Shown in pieces: positions 10,501 through 18,800 of a DNA stretch of 51,280 bases; position 1 is the first letter of the stretch, and the number at the start of each line of letters is the position of its first letter. The stretch comes from Prevotellaceae bacterium UBA3849 (GTDB lineage: Bacteria; Bacteroidota; Bacteroidia; Bacteroidales; Bacteroidaceae), in assembly GCA_002392645.1 (NCBI GenBank), contig DGHL01000011.1:1-51280 (forward strand), in the 5' to 3' direction. The notes under the pieces were generated by a model. It was not told where the DNA came from. It saw only the letters and a list, made by a program, of their open reading frames with translations, and did not search any database. The position numbers and the translations under genes are program-made.

Positions 10501-10816
10501 CAACGAGGAGGACCGCTACTATATCAACGAGTGGACATGGGTTGACCTTACGTCACTGGGAACAGTGAAAGACCTATCCTTCACGTTTGAGACTACGAAG
10601 AGAAATGCTTACGGTCCTACAACGGCCACATACTTCTGTATGGACAATCTCGGAGGTGTGGCTCCTGAGTCAACTGCAGTCAACACTGTAAGAGGCACTG
10701 TATATCAGTCTGACGCCACCTATGACGTAAGTGGACGAAAGACAGAATCACTGAAACGTGGCATCAACATCATTCGCATGAATGACGGTACCATCCGCAA
10801 GGTTATGGTTAAGTAA
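4595..10816 (+). CDS. Giant secreted modular protein under a cobalamin riboswitch
   Basis: The 2073-residue protein starts with a signal peptide (about 1-24). The first half alternates CUB-like beta-sandwich modules (roughly 30-175, 322-450, 593-732, 871-1000) with modules resembling the sialidase BNR-associated N-terminal domain (pattern VEGDNAFTLKYDVNDEA). Residues about 1135-1600 form a right-handed beta-helix like pectin-methylesterase/PL proteins (ADYATIQGAIDNL, GPVTLNVRAGEYNERV). An Fn3-like module (1606-1705), a PKD/Ig-like module (1710-1805) and a DUF4465-like domain (1808-2025, ATFDDLYL...SGSFKFDNFY...CMDNLGG) follow. The end (YDVSGRKTESLKRG, then IIRMNDGTIRKVMVK) is a T9SS-type sorting tail. 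It is probably surface-exposed. No catalytic residues for pectin cleavage were identified. The riboswitch suggests a role in corrinoid capture or in a B12-dependent condition; this is inference. Confidence 0.8.
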   Translation: MQTVIKHALLLLLMSFVCVSSWASQDGDVVLQEQWGRQVINVAADQEITFYDWKGTGSIASSSTNNSRSLTVFKPAEGMSIQITFESIDVTNDGASWMGEVWVYSGDPDPDGAFKYNDALSSTSTLPEGTVLDKLDGTYSNKTYTSASADGMLSVGMLWKYAKACDGWVAKVRCITLENMTVTGAGSNYDGIGGALSSRQNVALANAYVTATGVMNPDHVTNIGFTMTKNDGAFDPLALRLLKDGTQMEAAVSADGDGYVFTLDETLSVGTTTFTVVGDFLSTAAVGAKAQVDITKIASQGQTEGIVPFTAATSVEVANPAIVLMSSEPQTVTVGETPLSFFDEGGKTGAIEANTNGKVTFLPGVSGKKVMVNFTNNSIWHGTYYNQELRIYNGQEVSSDNLIRTLQKGETDIIHSSAADGSLTVVLYSDAPSTVAADGFEAEVSLFVPQAMTFNGVTAAAASSETLAAGDTEQDMLNIIVKTKDTEPAMQVTKMAFSAGETNSLVTKASLYYGTAKVGEADINASSFTIDLQSPQALVEGDNAFTLKYDVNDEALNDNKVSAQLQSVTALVNGVETTETVTAAAAERTVKNVVLSYSGQGTVTKTVNASVGFETKKASSYSTYCEAGTDNRINVFVPKHEGKVCQIDFSDFEVQYSSTSYGTKSVFKVYAGQGTNGTLLWELNNNSQQSVGPDRILRSTAADGALTVLFCPNSYSSYYYKGWTATVSEYQPVAMSVDGVEVSQASVADASVGATNLDFLTVNVKTMGNLKPLQLGSITLNLKGTEASISKVSVWQGDVKIGEAAAAAEVEVAFPEAVELTEGDNMFTVKADVSDEAVAETAIDAKVTAVKCGTQETAVEAGDPEGSRTLKLMYVLQSGDNGVVTVAEGKPIMFYDDGGVDGNASASFTGTITFAPKSPADGIMLKFKAWDVYYTTKLNIFQKDNAEGTYDAQYSMYDKMLEQLPIRATSQDGKITVQFTTGTSGPAGFAIEVSAYTKQDVYVKSVTTEDVSVSVVLKGQTDTRMLKIAVKTDGEKKPLDITGFMLGEADFNVISDFHIYQTGTVDGFSANEEFNGKYTITDCNTYYFWLAYDIRPDATVGQTAKASLVSIVAGGETIAVSDEPAVTASVTVAQGKSGTYTVGGADADYATIQGAIDNLGTLGMEGPVTLNVRAGEYNERVRIPYIKGMGSANTLTIQSESGKRDVKIYHDQYTSGGYSDDQYSKVYGVVTFYEASYVTLRGVEVTTTDQSYDAVVMVKNQSRHVTIDNCNIHTATTTSYQQDINLIGHYAQDVANCNNDYLTVSNSLLEGGYIGVSMGGTSYVALPKEVGGVIEGNTFKNQGSKAIYCYDELGVKVKNNTVILTSDVTTSVTMGALDFTQRDTYTQSSEITGNTFNLAPSKYTAAMYLRQMAGTAEAPVIIANNVINVTSLNTSYGGVKLSDDAVSNVYIANNTIRLHGDNTGVALWLLDKPLGENVNVVNNIIQNEGSGYAVNLYNDENLDKITFKNNIIYTAGPTFFRATSGNDGDFAAFVQATGATGCINKQVSFLSDAVLEPADDLDGDLLKALALDYVTTDINGKARPAADITVGAYEYDADAASAPVMHDGYPVVRAHTDGVASISVKTDMASTVYYIVKKAGEEAPAAEALKASETSKDVAANTETSITISNLTDGEEYVVYMLPVSLRGNAAESISQTETFTMEVTPVELVKPEAMVFINNSNVEETVASGSTVTLMAMVTVDERTAPYTLTWMDQKHNVLLTETYDEVPTDIFMVTDAPTQCTDYIFLVTDSEGGADTATVRAIVTGDMVAATFDDLYLPEEGYENGSNLPLGSFVSGSFKFDNFYSPDYGGYWGNYGYSNMTSTDFNGYFIGQWKNATGGGADGSENYMVAYPGYFGGKITVMNNPDGEVISGFYINNDAYTKDNIVNGDGLSKDDGAPFGKGDYLKLTITADNGNSIDVYLADFRADNEEDRYYINEWTWVDLTSLGTVKDLSFTFETTKRNAYGPTTATYFCMDNLGGVAPESTAVNTVRGTVYQSDATYDVSGRKTESLKRGINIIRMNDGTIRKVMVK

Positions 10817-10838
10817 GTGATATCAGGTATATATAATA

Positions 10839-10881
10839 ACAGCCTGTGGCAAAAAAGATGCCGCAGGCTGTTTTTTTTTTT
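10839..10881 (+). terminator. Rho-independent terminator
   Basis: ACAGCCTGTGGCA and TGCCGCAGGCTGT form a 13-base stem with one G-U pair and a 7-base loop, followed by a run of T. It ends the transcript of the 2073-residue gene. Confidence 0.9.
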
Positions 10882-11138
10882 ATATAACGCCAAAATGTCG
10901 TTTGACAGATAGCTAGAAAAATCCATATAATCCGTTTATAATCCGTGTAATGGCCATGTGGTGCGAAGCTAAATCAGTTTAATCAGTTAAAACTGTGGTA
11001 GTAAATTGCACGAATAGGTTTCAATCTTGCAGATTCGTGCAAGTTAGTGTATATTCGTGGTAGAGGTTCATGGCGCTTAAAATCTCTTTTCTCTTTTTTA
11101 CAATTAAAGAAATGAGGGGTGGGGGAGAATAAAAGGAA
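10882..11138. other. Intergenic region with short degenerate repeats
   Basis: No gene seen. It contains near-repeats of the type AATCCGTTTATAATCCGTG, ATCAGTTTAATCAGTT and ATTCGTGCAAGTTAGTG, a style of intergenic filler common in Bacteroidales genomes. Confidence 0.45.
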
Positions 11139-11174
11139 AATGGCGATTGTTCAGATAACTGAACAATCGCCATT
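11139..11174 (-). terminator. Terminator of the pectin operon
   Basis: A perfect 16-base stem (AATGGCGATTGTTCAG and its complement) with an ATAA loop. On the minus strand it is followed by a T-rich tract. It lies 43 bases past the stop codon of the PL11 lyase gene. Confidence 0.88.
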
Positions 11175-11217
11175 AGGGTGTATTACGCTTCTGCGCTTGC
11201 GCAGTGCAAGAGGCGCG

Positions 11218-14200
11218 TTATTTTATCAGTGCGCCGTTGACCTTGTATCTCTTGCCGTTATGCAGGATTATTATCTGCTGGTTGTCGGCATACTTGCCAT
11301 TACGCTGTGTGGTGCTCTCGTCGGTGATGACAGATATTCCAGTAGCGTCGTCATCTTCTACGAGTTCTCCGAACACAATCTTTGCTCCGGCAGCGTTTGA
11401 CGGTCCTGTGAGGTATGCTCCGTAAGCGTTGAGCGTAGATGCAGAGCCACCCTTCATGATGGCTGCATTACGAGCCACGCCGTACTTGCCGTACATAGAG
11501 AAACCTGGAGTGTAGTTGCCGTACATGGTCCAACTGTTGGAATGGAAAACTCTCGTATCTGATAAAAATACAGGCTTTTCAATGAAAGTGGGGGTGGATA
11601 GCACCTTGCTAAGATAGAGAATGTATGGGGTGTTGGCTTTAATCTCTGTAGTGTTAGAGAATACGAGTGTTGTCACTCCATTGTCCACCTTTACATCGCT
11701 CAAGTAAGCTACGTATGCTTCGGTGTCACCATTTGTGAATTCTGATACAGTTGTGTTAAATGGTACGCACAGTGTAGAATAACCAGCATTAAATTCACGT
11801 GCCACAATTACAGAGTCATATACTGCTTGCTCATAGTCCGTAACTGCTGTGGGAGATAATGTGAGTTTAGAGTATCCTGGGGCGCGGGTAATCTTTTCTA
11901 TTGTATAATAGTTGCCATTCGCTGTTCTTGTGACGTTTAATCCTAATGTTCCGTCTTCGGTCATAGTAAATGTATATGTATGATCAGCGACAGAGGTCAC
12001 CGCATTGCCTGTATTTACAGATACCACTGTATTATCTGTGCCATATACAGAACAAACAACTGTAATGACATCATTTTTTGCGAGATTAGTTATGCCGAGG
12101 GTACGTGTAGAGGTTCCTTGATTTCGAAGACCTTCTTTTACAATTCTCCATATGTTATCATCTTTTGTAACATCGAATACTAAACCTTCAGTTCCTTCTG
12201 TCGTACTGTTTTTACATGTTATATTTGCGACTGTTGTTTCTTCTTCTCCAATAGATAACCAAGAGCTGTTCTTGTTGAACTCCGTTGCAGATATGGACAT
12301 GAAGTCCCATGTCTGTATAATATCTTTCGTATTATTTATTGCTGCATTATTAGTTGGTTCTTCAAGTTCGGCATCATCAGTAACATTTAGATACAGATGT
12401 CCATTCTGTACTGTGATCTCTTTGTTAGAGTATATGCTGAAGTTGTTTCCCTCTATCGTAAAGTTTACGTTGCCATTTACGTTTGATACATCCCCTAACA
12501 AGTAAGTGCCTGCTGGTATTTTCGATGGGCTGTTTATCTCTATTACTGGATTCAGGTATTTCGGTCCATATTCCCAATCTTGAGTACGAAGTGACAAAGT
12601 ACCAACATTTAAGGCATCGGCTTTATTGTTTTCCGGGTCAATGTTCATAATTATACGTGCACCCTCGTGGAGGTTAAGAGTCTTGAAGTTGGCAGATGTG
12701 TACTCAGCCTCAGGCAGTGAGCCGTCGCCAGTGGCATTGTCCTTACAGATATAGAGCTTAGAGCCGTACTCCATGGTGACAGGTTGGGTGAACGTGCCGG
12801 CAGTATAGAGATTAGTGTGGCGGTTCATCCAAACCTCACTGTTAGGCATCGTGCCGCTGAAGGCGAGCGAGCCAGCCCAGACTTCGGTAGCTCCGGAATA
12901 TGTCTGGTTGACATTTGGCAAAACCAACATGCCGTCGCCTTGCTTTACGAGGCGAGTGTCGCCAGTAAAGGCACCGCCTGTAAGTGTGTGGGTGTAATAC
13001 TTGTAAGTTATGTTATAATCCTTAGAAGTAGCCTCAGACGGAGCAGAACCCTGTACCCAAGACGGAGCATTGTCGATGTAAATATAAGGAGATGCACCAT
13101 CAGTGACATTGATAGTCATGTCGTTTGTTTCGCAAGAGATGATGGTATTGTCGGTGGTGTTGATTGTTCCGCCGTTAGCAATCTCTGTACGTCCGGTCAT
13201 TGTAAATGCTGGCGGCGCAGCCGTGATGCCTTCCATTTCTCCGAGGAAGTAAGATGTGTGAGGTGGTTGGTTGTAGCCGCACATCTGCCATACCATGGCG
13301 TTACGCTGCTGGTGGTCGTACCACAATGAATAAATGCTCCAAGGAGTTTCTATAGTTGTGGTGTAAACACGAATATGATTGTCGGCAGTGCGCATGATGA
13401 ACTCATGTCGCCAGTCACCCAGAATGTCACCCATGAAGCACGGCGTGCCCTTAGTGTCATTGTTCGTCATCGAGCCTGTAAGAGTCTTGATAGGTGTCCA
13501 GCTACCGAACTTTGCTATGGCACCTTCAGTGTTCTTACCGTTTACATAGTTGAAAGTCTCCTCGCAGAGGTCTCCGTCCCAATAGCAGTTGAAGTTCTGG
13601 TTCATGCCTGCGGTGGTGTAACCATCATCTACATGCTTGCCTGCAACAAGGCTGATAGGTGTTGAAGAGTCATGTGCTGACGAAGCTATAGAGCCGGGAA
13701 TCTCATTGGAAAAATTACCCGCTATGGCACGTCCGTCATCATTGGTTGAAATGTTGCGGTAATAAATCTGTCCTGTTGTGAGGTCACGGTAGTTGTTGCC
13801 TGGGTTGTCCTCATTACAGAAGAAACCCTCCTGTCCATGCACATACGGATTGAGGTCACCGTGGTGCTGTGAGTCGCCGTGACCCAGTCCAGTGGTTGAC
13901 AGTCCCATACCGTTGTCGTCGATAACCATACTTCCCCATACTATCTCGTCGCGTCCGTCCCAATCTACATCCACAATGGCGTAGTTGTGATAACCCTGTC
14001 CGTACCATGGAGAGCCTTTCTGATTGTTCATCCAGCGCCAGCGCTCAGAGAGTTTGTGTGTGTTCTTGTCAACATCAAGGGCAACAAACTTGTGGCGTGT
14101 GTAGATACCACGTCCTACGAAAATGCTTGGGTTACGTCCGTCAAGGTAAGGCGCACCATAGAAATACTTGCTTGAACGGTGGCCATAACCGTCACCCCAT

Positions 14201-15384
14201 GCAGCATTGAGGTCAGTTTCATCGCTTTCAAAGCGTGCACAAGGGAAATCTATGATGTCATATATCTCACCTGTTTCACCGTTACAATATACGAGGAACT
14301 CCTTGCCATAGTGAGTGAACCACTCAACGGATTTGGTGTTTTGTTCTAATTGAAATACAGAATATTCTGTAGTTTCAGTTCCATCGTTTACATATACAGA
14401 AGTATAGCGTCCCGTTGCATGGGAACCGTCACCTGTTGTCTCGTTGGCAGTTGTGGTGACATAGAGCACTCCGTTTTGTATAGAGGTGCTAAGCCATGAT
14501 GTTGCACTTTCGTCAACTTCTGTGGTGACAGTCGTTTTGTTTTCATATTTTGTGGTGTAGTAATGGTCTGCAACACTTACAGAGGCATTGCTTGGAAGGT
14601 TAAAAGCCAAGGCTACTGTTGATGCATTGTAACTGAGGTAACGTGGCTCACGGTAGTTAGTCCATGCAGTGCCGTTTTGTCCATCGGCTCCAATCTGATA
14701 TGTTGTTCCATCAGCCATGTGGATTGTAGAGCCTTCTTCCAATCGCATGACGACCTCGGCTTTGCCGTCCTGGTCCCAGTCATAGCCTACGATATTCTGT
14801 TCGTTGTTCTGGAAGTCACCCATGTTAGGACCACAGTTAACCCACCACTTTACTGTGCCGTCAAGTTCAAGCACCTCAAAAATGGTGTGTTCGCCATACC
14901 AGCCATTTCTCTGCATGGCATTATTTACCTCACTCTGGTTGTCATACTTTAGGAGAATCTCCAGTTGGCCGTCGCCGTCAACGTCTGCTGCGCAGGCATC
15001 GTTAGGAACGAGGGTAGAGTGAATGTCTGAAGGATGTTGTGGTGTGATCTCAAGATAGTCGTTAGCCCATACGCTCTTTGCTGCAGATGCTTCTTGCTCA
15101 ATACCTTTTACTACTGCCTTTACGGTGTAGGTGCTTGATGTCGTTCCGTTTGCATCGGTATAGTTGGTGACAGAAAGCGGTGTGGCATTTACTTTTGTCC
15201 CGTTGCGGTATAGGTTATAGGTTACGTCGTAGTATTCATCGGCTTGCTGACGCCAGCTTACGAATACTCCGTTAGAAACTTTCACCGCCACAAGTCCGCG
15301 GTCAAGAGCGTCGGTCTTGCGCTGTGCATCGGCTGTGACGACAGACAATGCTGTGATTAATAAAGTGAATAATAGTTTTCTCAT
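11218..15384 (-). CDS. PL11-type rhamnogalacturonan lyase with BACON-like insertion and T9SS tail
   Basis: The enzyme would cleave the rhamnose-galacturonic acid backbone of pectin (rhamnogalacturonan I) by beta-elimination. The 1388-residue start at 15384 is chosen because it opens a signal peptide (MRKLLFTLLITALSVVTADA); upstream codons overlap a small gene. An N-terminal sandwich (25-110) precedes the PL11 propeller (about 115-715) with calcium-type motifs DVDGDG, DWDQDG and DVDWDG and family segments YHNYAIVDVDWDG, GDILGDWRHE and DNHIRVYTTT. About residues 258-350 interrupt the propeller with a BACON-like module (SWLSTSIQNGVLYVTTTAN, closing FQLEQ). After 750 come autotransporter-type beta-strand repeats (DTRLVKQGDGMLVL) and a sorting-tail-like end (IIILHNGKRYKVNGALIK). 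It is the last gene of an operon with the pectate lyase and two small genes. Confidence 0.85.
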   Translation of the reverse strand: MRKLLFTLLITALSVVTADAQRKTDALDRGLVAVKVSNGVFVSWRQQADEYYDVTYNLYRNGTKVNATPLSVTNYTDANGTTSSTYTVKAVVKGIEQEASAAKSVWANDYLEITPQHPSDIHSTLVPNDACAADVDGDGQLEILLKYDNQSEVNNAMQRNGWYGEHTIFEVLELDGTVKWWVNCGPNMGDFQNNEQNIVGYDWDQDGKAEVVMRLEEGSTIHMADGTTYQIGADGQNGTAWTNYREPRYLSYNASTVALAFNLPSNASVSVADHYYTTKYENKTTVTTEVDESATSWLSTSIQNGVLYVTTTANETTGDGSHATGRYTSVYVNDGTETTEYSVFQLEQNTKSVEWFTHYGKEFLVYCNGETGEIYDIIDFPCARFESDETDLNAAWGDGYGHRSSKYFYGAPYLDGRNPSIFVGRGIYTRHKFVALDVDKNTHKLSERWRWMNNQKGSPWYGQGYHNYAIVDVDWDGRDEIVWGSMVIDDNGMGLSTTGLGHGDSQHHGDLNPYVHGQEGFFCNEDNPGNNYRDLTTGQIYYRNISTNDDGRAIAGNFSNEIPGSIASSAHDSSTPISLVAGKHVDDGYTTAGMNQNFNCYWDGDLCEETFNYVNGKNTEGAIAKFGSWTPIKTLTGSMTNNDTKGTPCFMGDILGDWRHEFIMRTADNHIRVYTTTIETPWSIYSLWYDHQQRNAMVWQMCGYNQPPHTSYFLGEMEGITAAPPAFTMTGRTEIANGGTINTTDNTIISCETNDMTINVTDGASPYIYIDNAPSWVQGSAPSEATSKDYNITYKYYTHTLTGGAFTGDTRLVKQGDGMLVLPNVNQTYSGATEVWAGSLAFSGTMPNSEVWMNRHTNLYTAGTFTQPVTMEYGSKLYICKDNATGDGSLPEAEYTSANFKTLNLHEGARIIMNIDPENNKADALNVGTLSLRTQDWEYGPKYLNPVIEINSPSKIPAGTYLLGDVSNVNGNVNFTIEGNNFSIYSNKEITVQNGHLYLNVTDDAELEEPTNNAAINNTKDIIQTWDFMSISATEFNKNSSWLSIGEEETTVANITCKNSTTEGTEGLVFDVTKDDNIWRIVKEGLRNQGTSTRTLGITNLAKNDVITVVCSVYGTDNTVVSVNTGNAVTSVADHTYTFTMTEDGTLGLNVTRTANGNYYTIEKITRAPGYSKLTLSPTAVTDYEQAVYDSVIVAREFNAGYSTLCVPFNTTVSEFTNGDTEAYVAYLSDVKVDNGVTTLVFSNTTEIKANTPYILYLSKVLSTPTFIEKPVFLSDTRVFHSNSWTMYGNYTPGFSMYGKYGVARNAAIMKGGSASTLNAYGAYLTGPSNAAGAKIVFGELVEDDDATGISVITDESTTQRNGKYADNQQIIILHNGKRYKVNGALIK

Positions 15385-15442
15385 TAGTTTTTCCAAATTA
15401 GAATAATAAGTTACTTGAGGATGTGATAAGTAACGGCCCTTG

Positions 15443-15607
15443 TTAGTCAAACAGACCATTGAATTCCTCTTCTTCGTTAGTTTCGCCCGACGTTGTGTCG
15501 TCACCATTGTTCGTGAGTTCGTCAATGTCTTTTGATGCAGAAAGCAGGTTGATGCTCCTGATCGGCACGACTATCAACGAGGGGACTTTGTAGTCTTCTT
15601 TCTTCAT
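15443..15607 (-). CDS. Small 54-residue acidic-tailed protein (second of a pair)
   Basis: ATG at 15607, TAA at 15443-15445. The peptide begins MKKEDYKVPSLIVVPI, has a hydrophobic/serine middle (NLLSAS) and ends with an acidic stretch and NGLFD. Its layout matches the neighbouring 59-residue product: a start with K-x-Y-x-x-P, a hydrophobic stretch, small residues, then a long acidic tail ending in an aromatic residue. It has no signal peptide. It lies 39 bases after the first small gene and 58 before the PL11 start. Function is unknown; I recall short Prevotella proteins of this layout but cannot name a family. Too short to score by coding statistics, so the paralogy is the main support. Confidence 0.6.
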   Translation of the reverse strand: MKKEDYKVPSLIVVPIRSINLLSASKDIDELTNNGDDTTSGETNEEEEFNGLFD

Positions 15608-15646
15608 TATGTAATCATTATAGTTTTGTTGAATATTTTATTGCTG

Positions 15647-15826
15647 TCATGGTTGAAATGGGTTTACGTCATCTTCTTCTGTCTCTTCCAGAAACGGCAT
15701 GTTATTGCGCTTTGCGTCAGCATCTCCGTTTTCGCTTACGGGTATTGCCGATGCAGCCATGATGGAAGGAACGTGGACTGCTATTGTTCTTATGTTGGGT
15801 TGTATGTAGTGTTTCTGATGTGTCAT
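15647..15826 (-). CDS. Small 59-residue acidic-tailed protein, coupled to pectate lyase
   Basis: The ATG (15826-15824) shares one base with the TAA stop of the pectate lyase (TAATG), so its translation is probably coupled to that gene. The product begins MTHQKHYIQPNIRTIAVHV, continues with SIMAASA, then a GDADAK segment, and ends EETEEDDVNPFQP. It shares the K-x-Y-x-x-P start, hydrophobic middle and acidic, aromatic-ending tail with the next small gene. There is no clear signal peptide or cysteine. Candidate roles are a regulator, chaperone or signal peptide linked to pectinase export; none is shown by the sequence. Confidence 0.65.
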   Translation of the reverse strand: MTHQKHYIQPNIRTIAVHVPSIMAASAIPVSENGDADAKRNNMPFLEETEEDDVNPFQP

Positions 15827-18800
15827 TACTTTCTGATGTGTTTTTTGTTGTTCTGTATGTATATGCCGGCCGGTAACTGCTTGATGTTCTTGTTTACTGG
15901 AGTGCCGTTGATGTTGTATATTGCTTCTGGGCGTGTGGCATCGTCGCAGTTTGTGCGTGTCACAGCCGTCGCTTCGTTTTCTTCGTCTAATACGACGATG
16001 CCGAAAGAAGGTTTCGCAGAGGCGCTGGCACTGCTTACTGTCATGTACCAGCGGTTTGGCTTGATGACGGTCTCGCCAGAGGTGCGGTGGCTGATGGTGC
16101 CGCTTGACATGTAATAGTAGTTGTTGCTTGCGTTAGCGGTTACAGAGCTGTTAAGACCAGTGAAGGTGTATGTGCCTTTGTTGGTCTGGCAGACTTTCTG
16201 TCCGCTTGTTGCAGCATAGAGTTTGTTGTCAACAGGCACTATCGTAACGTCGCCGGCAGCCTTCGCCCTGATAAGGTAAGGCATGTTAGGTGTAGTCGTT
16301 CCTGACTTTATCTTTGTTACTATGAGCATGTCGTCGTCGGCATCGTTTACCATGCCGTCGCCGTTAGTGTCGCGGTAAGGAGCAAAGGCGTTAATCTCAG
16401 CAATGTCAAACACCTCGGCATAGTCTTCGATGTCTATGGCGAAAGGAACATACAGCGCTGTCCATTTGTTTGACAGTGATTCAGAGAAAGACTTGGTGAA
16501 AGTAACCTCCTCGTAAATCTTGTCGGCGCTAAGAGAGTACTCTTCGCCGTCGGTCAGTGTGAGTGTCGTCGGAGCATCGCCTTGGGTGATGGTGATAGAC
16601 GACATCCATGGTTTTGCTGCGCCACGCATTATGTACAGAGTCTTCACGCCCTCAAAAGCAGAGGTGAAGGTGAAGGAGTTGCCGCTGATGTTGTCGGTTT
16701 TGCTGTCGGTATAGGTGGCTGCCACATAGCCGCCGTCATCGCCTGTCGTGGTGAGGACATCACCAGCCTTCAGTGCGTTGTCAAGTGTTATCTTGATATA
16801 AGAGCCGCCAGAGTTGCCGACTCTTACGCCGGAAGAGGAAATCATGTTGGCAGCAGCGTCCTCGTGTCCGTTGTGAATGAGAGCCGAACCGCCTGTTATC
16901 GTAGCGTAAGAAGACAGGTCGATATCTGCTCCTGCCTCCACACTGACATTCTGCGTGGCTGTTGAAGTCATGGAGAAGAGAGACTGGTCGGCAGGCTGCG
17001 CATTGTCTGATTCAAAGATAAAGCCACAGAAATGTCCTTTTGAACCTGCCAATGAATACGTGTATGTGCTGCCGGCCTTAACCTCAAACTGTATTCCGCC
17101 GCTCCAGCCTGCTTCGCTTGGCAAGGTGCCGCCGGCGGTCAGCGTAGTCGTCGTCAGTGAAGAAGTCGTCGTGCCGTCAACGTCAACAAACTCTGCGCCT
17201 ATCAGTGTTCCATCCTCACAGATGCAGATGCTTTTGCCCTTGCCTATGTTATGAACGGCAAGTGTCAGCGTACCGTCTTCTGTAGGAGTGAATATCCAGT
17301 AGCTTTTGTCGGTAGGCAGGTTTGTGGCAAGCGAGGTGCTGTTGGTGCCATTGCTGCTTGTAGCTGAAGCATAGGAAGGGAAAGTGACACCCTTGACTAT
17401 TATGGCAGCATTGCCGCAAGTCCAGTCGGTGCAGGCACCATATTTTAACGTGATGCCGTCAACCGAAGAAATCTCTGCATTAGGGGCAGGGTCAGAGGTG
17501 TCAACCATATAGGCGTAGGCAATGCCGTGGTTTCTTACGGCATAAGAGGTGACGTCAGAATTCTGTTTGCCTGATACGGCAGCAATGGCTTTCACTGTGC
17601 ATGCCTCGCCTACGACGAATGCGTTGGTGTAACGCTTGCTTGAAGTGGTTGGCGTAGAGCCGTCGGTGGTGTAATATATCGTTGCATTGCTTTCGATGCT
17701 TGTGATGGTGACCTTGCCGGTGATGTTCGCATTTATATAAGGTGCAGAGGCCTTGGTATCGCTTATTGGCGCTATTGCGTTAGCGTCAAGAGGGTAATAC
17801 TCGTCGAATGAAGCCGTGGCATCGGCACGCTCGGCCTTGGTGATGTCTTGCACAAGATAGTTGGCATACACCTCAAGGTCGGTATATATGCCATACTTGT
17901 CAAGGTTGTAGGTAGCGGAGTTGTCAACAGAGTTTGACAGTCCGTGTGCCGTCTCCCAGGAGTCGGGGATTCCGTCCTTGTCAGTGTCGGTAAGGGCAGT
18001 ACCGCTGAGTGTAGGCCATCCGTTTACGTCACTCTGTGAGTCGATGAGGCCGTAGGTGGAACCGTTGCTGCCTGTGTAGGTATATGAGCCGTTGGTTGTT
18101 TCATTGGCAATACGTGTATCTACTGCGTCACGGCTGAGGCTTGCACCAGCATACTGTACGGTTTTGGTGAAGGCATTGTCTGCACTGTGTGTGGAAATGG
18201 TGTTGTATTGGCTGAAATCATTGTCAGATGACAGTTCACGGGCATTCATCAGACAATTAGATGCGAACGAGCTGAAGTCGTAGCCGGAATCGAAGGCGAT
18301 GTTGCTGCAGCTCGTAGATGATGTGGTAAGGCTTACGGTAGTGCCGTTCACCTTGTTGCCGTTGATATAGAACTTGCCAGGAACGATGTCATGCTCGTCG
18401 CTGCTGTTACAGTTGCTGCACTTCGTGGTAGGGTTGAGCAACCTGTTTGTGCATTTAGACACGTTGATGGTGCGAGGTCCGGGCTTGTAGTAGTTGTTGA
18501 CCATATTGAACTTCTTAGGCTCCAGTCCTGGCTTGTTCTCACCGCCATAAGTGGAGTTGCCACCCCAGTTATACACCACGTTGTTGATATAGTCAACCAC
18601 GCCAGCCAGTTCAGACACGTAGCCGTGGTCAAAACGTGGGTTGCGTGAATTATGGTGCGCCAACAGATTATGATGGAAAGCAGCCTTGCTGCCGCCCCAT
18701 ATACCACCGTAGCCGTGGCTACCCTTGCCGTGGACAGAGTTGGTAAGAGACTCTGAAAGTATGCACCACTGCAGTGTGAAGTTCTCATTGCCATAGAACG

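Noticed and set aside
15385..15525. N-terminal extension of the PL11 lyase from ATG at 15525
   Set aside because: It would overlap the 54-residue small gene in another frame and place the signal peptide 47 residues inside the protein; ATG at 15384 is preferred.
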